Shown here one piece after another: positions 59,467 through 64,000 of a stretch of 64,000 bases of DNA (the stretch's first letter is position 1; the number at the start of each line of letters is the position of its first letter). This DNA comes from an uncultured Peptostreptococcaceae bacterium (GTDB lineage: Bacteria; Bacillota; Clostridia; Peptostreptococcales; Peptostreptococcaceae), in the NCBI GenBank assembly GCA_944383455.1, contig CALWPP010000006.1, forward strand, positions 29,532 to 93,531, given 5' to 3'. Made by a program: the position numbers and the translations under genes. Below the pieces are notes generated by a model. It worked only from the letters and a program-made list of their open reading frames with translations, did not search any database and was not told the origin of the DNA.

Positions 59467-60594
59467 ATGAATTTTAATGATACTTTAAAAAGTGTTGAAC
59501 TTGTTATAAAAACTGGAGAAGTGCCGTTAATTATTGGAGAGAGTGGAATAGGAAAGACTGCTTTATCTAGAGAATTAGCTAGAAAGAATAATTATAGTTT
59601 AGTAGTTATTGATGGAAATTTATTAAAAGAAGGAGAAATAGGAGGACTTCCAACTGTTGAATCTTACTTTACAGTAGATAAAGATGGAAATAAAATCGAA
59701 AAAAAATCTACTATCTATGCAGTTCACACAAAACTTAAAGAAGTGGATGAAGAAATATCGAAAAATAAAGAAGTATTACTTTTTATAGATGAAATAAATC
59801 GTTGTGAACATACTGTACAACAAGAGTTAATGAACTTAATTTTAAATAGGGAAATAAATGGATACAAACTTCACGATAATGTAAAAATAATATCTGCAAT
59901 GAACCCATCAAGCAAATATGGAGATAATTTTGATTATCAAGTTACAGATATGGACTCGGCTCAAGAAAATAGATTTGTTTGGCTTAATATGGATGCTGAT
60001 TATACTAGTTGGATAAGCTGGGCAATAAAAAATAATATAGAACAAGAGGTAATTGACTTTATATCAACATTCCCAGAATATCTTCATAAGATAAATGATG
60101 ACGATATAAGAGCAACACCAAGAAGCTATGAAAGATTATCAAAAAGTTATAAACTATATAAAGAAGAAAAGGATAGTATTTCTAGAAATGTATTTTTAAA
60201 TGTAGTTAGAGGTAATGTAGGTAAAGTAATAGCTGAGGAATTTTTAAACTTTATTGAAAGTGAACAAAAAGCATTAATATCATTTGAAGAACTATTTGAA
60301 AAAGAAGGTTTAAGTGATGAAGTTATAAGTAAAATTAAAGAAGAAACTCATACAAGACTTTATTTAACGTCACTTAATATATTAAAAGTACTTGAAGAAA
60401 AGGCAAAAAACGATAATTTTAAAAGTTTTTATGAAAATAACTTTATTAAGTTTTTAAGTAATTATCCAGTTGATTTAATGGTTGGAGTTATGAAAGATAT
60501 TAAAAATTCTTATGAGACTTTTTACAAAAGAATTATCAAAAATGAAGAATTTGTAGAGCTTTATTTTAATTCTTACAAATCTGTGAGGGGATAG
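59467..60594 (+). CDS. MoxR-type AAA+ ATPase
   Basis: A 375-aa AAA+ protein. Walker A is GESGIGKTALS, Walker B VLLFIDEINRC, sensor 1 ISAMNPSS, and the sequence AQENRFVWL carries the arginine-finger-like part; RATPRSYERLSKSY fits sensor 2. MoxR ATPases act as chaperones for a VWA protein encoded beside them. Here the VWA gene starts 3 bp downstream and the repeat-protein gene ends 13 bp upstream. AAGGAGG precedes the start. Confidence 0.88.
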   Translation: MNFNDTLKSVELVIKTGEVPLIIGESGIGKTALSRELARKNNYSLVVIDGNLLKEGEIGGLPTVESYFTVDKDGNKIEKKSTIYAVHTKLKEVDEEISKNKEVLLFIDEINRCEHTVQQELMNLILNREINGYKLHDNVKIISAMNPSSKYGDNFDYQVTDMDSAQENRFVWLNMDADYTSWISWAIKNNIEQEVIDFISTFPEYLHKINDDDIRATPRSYERLSKSYKLYKEEKDSISRNVFLNVVRGNVGKVIAEEFLNFIESEQKALISFEELFEKEGLSDEVISKIKEETHTRLYLTSLNILKVLEEKAKNDNFKSFYENNFIKFLSNYPVDLMVGVMKDIKNSYETFYKRIIKNEEFVELYFNSYKSVRG

Positions 60595-60597
60595 AGT

Positions 60598-61983
60598 ATG
60601 ATAAAAGAACAAAAGTATCTTTGTGAAAAACTAGATGAACTAGTAAATACCTACTCTGTATTAAAATTAAACAGTAAAGAAGAAAAGTTTAAACTAGATA
60701 TTAAAGATGACTTTAGAAATGATTTTTTTAAATTTATTGACAAAATAAATTTAAGTCTTATGGAAGATAATGAGAATTTTTATGGATATTTTCTGTTTCA
60801 AATGAATAGAGATATAAAGTTTGATATAGCTTCACCTAATGCCACTATATTTAAAAATGCAAAATATACTATTTATTTTAACCCTGTAATTTTTCTTAAT
60901 TTAACTATACCTCAGATGAAATCTAGTATAAAGCACGAAATACTTCATATAATTTCTATGCATATACTTAGAAGTAAAAAGTTAAGACAAAACTATAGTG
61001 ATTTGGCAATAAATATGGCTATGGATATTGTTGTAAATAGTTATCTTAATGATTTACCACCATTTGCAACCACTTTAGAAAATGTAAACTTAAGATATTC
61101 ACTAAATCTTGAGCCTTATGAAACTTTTGAATATTATGTAGAAAATATTCAAAACACTCTTGATTTAATGGATTTTGATGAGGAAGGCAAACAGAATAAC
61201 AAAGAAATCGAAGATGAATATAAAGTGGAAAACACTCACGATATTTGGTATGACTCTGATGATTTAGATGAAAAAACTTTAAAAGAGTTTACTCAAAAAC
61301 TTGTAAATAATTCTCAAAAAGGAGAAATACCTTCTTATTTAGGTAGTATGATTTCTAACTTAAAAAATAAAGATGGAGAAATACCTTGGAACTTATATCT
61401 AAAAAAAATTATGGGTACTATTGAGGGTGGCAAAAAAAAGACTATTACAAGAAGAAATAGAAGACAACCAAATAGGCTTGATTTAAGAGGCGAGATAAGG
61501 TCTCATAAGGCTGAAATAGTTGTTGCAATTGATATTAGTGGTAGTATTAGTGATGAAGAATTTATACAAGCAATAGAGGAAGTTTTAAATATTGTAAAAA
61601 GTCATAATAATGAAATAACAATTGTTGAGTGTGACAATGAAATAAAGAGAATTTATAAAGTGAAATCAAAAAGAGATTTAAAAGAAAGATTAAAAGTAAG
61701 AGGTGGCACTAAATTTTCTCCAGTAGTTGAATATGCTAATAGTAAAAAAATAAATTTGCTTATTTATTTTACTGATGGAAAAGGTGAAGAAAGATTAAGT
61801 GTAGTTCCAAAAGGCTATAAAGTATTATGGGTTTTATCTGGAAGAGGAGAAAAAATTTCTCTTTTAAATACGTATGGCTTAGTAAAAAAGCTTAGTAGTA
61901 TAGAAATAAAAGATAATACATTTGATATGAGTGATGTAAGAAGTGATGGATATTCAATGACTAATCAAGCTCCAATTATTTAA
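60598..61983 (+). CDS. metallopeptidase-like (DUF2201) VWA-domain protein
   Basis: A 461-aa protein in two parts. The N-terminal domain has a zinc-peptidase-like HEILH (residues 113-117) in a helix, followed by NMAMDIVVNSYLND. The C-terminal VWA-like domain starts near 305 with the metal site DISGS (Asp312, Ser314, Ser316), GGTKFSP and FTDGKG. This layout matches DUF2201-type proteins that pair with MoxR ATPases. A basic linker (KKKTITRRNRRQPNR) separates the domains. It begins 3 bp after the ATPase gene, so translation is probably coupled. Confidence 0.87.
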   Translation: MIKEQKYLCEKLDELVNTYSVLKLNSKEEKFKLDIKDDFRNDFFKFIDKINLSLMEDNENFYGYFLFQMNRDIKFDIASPNATIFKNAKYTIYFNPVIFLNLTIPQMKSSIKHEILHIISMHILRSKKLRQNYSDLAINMAMDIVVNSYLNDLPPFATTLENVNLRYSLNLEPYETFEYYVENIQNTLDLMDFDEEGKQNNKEIEDEYKVENTHDIWYDSDDLDEKTLKEFTQKLVNNSQKGEIPSYLGSMISNLKNKDGEIPWNLYLKKIMGTIEGGKKKTITRRNRRQPNRLDLRGEIRSHKAEIVVAIDISGSISDEEFIQAIEEVLNIVKSHNNEITIVECDNEIKRIYKVKSKRDLKERLKVRGGTKFSPVVEYANSKKINLLIYFTDGKGEERLSVVPKGYKVLWVLSGRGEKISLLNTYGLVKKLSSIEIKDNTFDMSDVRSDGYSMTNQAPII

Positions 61984-62336
61984 AGTAATGGTATATTTTG
62001 ATATACTTATTTTGTATGTTATTTATATTTACATACTAAAATTCATATGCTACAATAAGAGATTGTAAAACAAAAATTGACAAAATAATATTATGCTAGA
62101 GTAATTAGAGTTTTTTTAATTAGATATGATAAAAATTGGTTTTTAACAATAATATATGTAGAGTTTTTGAAGGTATTGAATAATATTGAGTTAATAGGAT
62201 TAATTATGATATTTTTTCTCGACTCCTTTTAATATGGATAACATATTTTGTGGTGAAATTATTATAAATACTATTGGAGTCGAGATTCAAATATAAATAG
62301 AATTTAACAAAACATATTTAGTATGGGGGGATTATG
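61984..62336 (+). other. long leader or intergenic region before the receptor gene
   Basis: No gene seen. A possible promoter (TTGACA at 62077-62082, weak -10 at 62100) precedes an inverted repeat: TCTCGACTCC (62217-62226) and GGAGTCGAGA (62276-62285), perfect over 10 bp and 49 bp apart. It is the most GC-rich element in this stretch and may be the closing stem of a structured leader. Confidence 0.5.
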
Positions 62337-64000
62337 ATGAAAAAAAATATAGGATTTATCGGAAATAATCTAAAAACTATTTCTAGTAAGTTGATAAGTT
62401 CTTTATTAGTATTTTTATTAGTATTTAATTTTATTGGAATTATATTTATAAAAAATATTGTTGTAAAAGGATTTGAAAAAGAAAAAGAAGCTAATATGCT
62501 ACAAATGAATAAAACTATAGCTAATGAAGCAGAATCATTTGTAGAAAAATATATTTCTATTACAGAGATGCTAGCAAGTAATGATTTAATTGTACGTTTT
62601 TTGGAAAGCTCTAATATTGAAAATCCTATGCAAACACATATAGACTATCCAAGAGCATTAAATGAGATACAAAAAGTTAAGAATTTACATAGTGGTGTGA
62701 TTTCTAACATAGGTATAGGAAATTTACAAGAAGATATACTAATGAATAGTCAAGGTGTAGTTCGTACAAGAGATGAGTTTTCATTAAAGACAAGACCATA
62801 TTATAATGCTGTTACTGATAAAAAGATTGTAGTATCTGATCCATATATATCAAAATCTGATAATAGTCTTTGTGTAACTGTTGCATCACCAGTTTATAAT
62901 TCATCAAGAAGTTAAGTTGTTGGTATTGTTGTAGTTGATCTTTCTATGAGTTCATTACAAGAGTTCTTAGCTAGTTATAAGTTTGGTGAAACAGGTGCAT
63001 CTAGTATAATAGATAGTAATAATAATGTTGTTGCTTATGTTGAGCCAGGGTTTGAAGGAAAGAATATAGTAGATGATATTGGTCTTAATGACGATAGATT
63101 TATAAATGAATTAAATAATTCTACAGGAAATCGAGTTATTTACGAGTATAATGGAGATACACGTACAAGTTTTGTAACTAAACTGGATGTAGTTAACTGG
63201 AAGGTTGACTCTGCAATGAGCCTAAAAGAATTTAATAAAGAAATAAACTATATTGTTACACTATTGGTGTTAATTCAGATTATAATAATATCTATATTAG
63301 TATTTATATTAAGTTTTAAGATAAAGAGAGCATTATCACCTTTATCAGATATAAATGAAGCGGTAAGAGATTTAGCAGAAGGTAAATTAGATATAGATTT
63401 ATCGTATAAAAGTGATGATGAGATAGGAGAACTGGAAAATAACTTAAGAGAAACAATAGATTCATTAAGTGGATATATTCATTGCATAGGTGATAGCATG
63501 AAGAATTTAGCTGATGGAGATTTTAATGTTGAGCTTAATGAAGACTTTAAAGGAGAATTTAAAGCAATAGAAGAGTCTATAAATAAGTTTTCAGAATCAA
63601 TGTCAAATACATTAGAAGAAATAATAACATCAATAAATCAAGTATCAATAGGCTCAGAACAAGTATCGTCAATATCACAGTCACTTGCACAAGGAGCAAC
63701 AGAACAAGCAAGTAGTATAGAAGAACTTAACTCAGTAGTTACTAACTTAGCAGAAAATATAACATTAAGTGCATCAAATACTCAAGATATAAGTAATGAA
63801 GCAAATAACATACAAGAAGAAATAACAAATAGTAATGAACAAATGGAAAAAATGCTAGAAGCAATGAAGGATATAACATCAGCATCAAATGAGATAAGCA
63901 AAATAATAAATGAAATAGAAGATGTAGCATTCCAAACAAATATACTAGCATTAAATGCAGCAGTAGAAGCAGCAAGAGCGGGAAGTGCAGGTAAAGGATT
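62337..64000 (+). pseudogene. methyl-accepting chemotaxis protein gene with in-frame stop, 3' end outside window
   Basis: The frame opens behind GGGGGG and reads a membrane helix (about residues 15-38), then a Cache sensor. A TAA at 62913-62915 interrupts it after YNSSRS, but the same frame goes on without gap as VVGIVVVDLSMSSLQEF. A second membrane helix (about 63256-63318), HAMP domains (LSPLSDINEAVRDLAEGKLD) and the start of the signalling domain (FQTNILALNAAVEAARAG) follow to the window end. A single base change explains it; the receptor is probably inactive unless the stop is read through. Confidence 0.8.

Overview
The window is AT-rich DNA with strong AGGAGG-type ribosome sites, many TTG starts, intrinsic terminators after most units and sporulation genes (ylbJ, an SspF-like SASP, a BofC-like protein). 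Together with the gene orders ruvCAB-queA-tgt-yajC-scfA and cggR-gapA-pgk-tpiA-gpmI-eno, this points to an anaerobic spore-forming Clostridia, most likely Peptostreptococcaceae. The species cannot be fixed from this sequence alone.

Layout. 1-2664: GlcNAc-6-P use (RpiR-type regulator cut by the window edge, nagB, nagA). 2796-4921: YitT membrane protein, DUF1540 protein, an unknown gene and a BofC-like anchored protein. 5012-11282: DNA repair and tRNA modification (ruvCAB, queA, tgt), yajC, a small membrane protein, the SCIFF peptide scfA without its usual maturase, and an unknown membrane protein. 11368-14809: ylbJ, a TraX-like protein, tmcAL. 15057-21234: ackA, yceD-rpmF, plsX, an M20 amidohydrolase, a SASP, a methyltransferase and hslO. 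21346-30119: lower glycolysis, with a recognisable CggR operator and promoter in front. 30221-33713: secG, rnr, smpB and the tmRNA gene ssrA.

33714-37442 is a decayed genomic island. The 3' end of ssrA is repeated at about 37106 and, more weakly, at 37377. Between the repeats lie broken type I restriction genes, an Rpn-type nuclease with a fragment of a second one, an intact RelE-type toxin-antitoxin pair and a decayed second copy of that pair. No integrase is present.

37784-64000 is accessory in character: a YfcC carrier, a MATE exporter, an anchored hypothetical protein, a truncated YhhN-like protein, an ABC exporter behind a perfect 7-1-7 Fur box, csoR-copA with a CsoR-type operator, a PAP2 phosphatase, a GH38 pseudogene, a c-di-GMP cluster (PilZ, GGDEF-EAL, PAS-GGDEF-HD-GYP), cidA/lrgB, a 43-aa small protein, an HTH/superoxide-reductase-like fusion and a HAD phosphatase. 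A three-gene unit follows (22-residue solenoid repeat protein, MoxR-type AAA+ ATPase, metallopeptidase-like VWA protein), and the window ends in a chemotaxis receptor gene with an in-frame stop. Non-coding repeats are scattered through this half. The three-gene MoxR/VWA unit and the scfA gene without a maturase are the best leads for undescribed biology.
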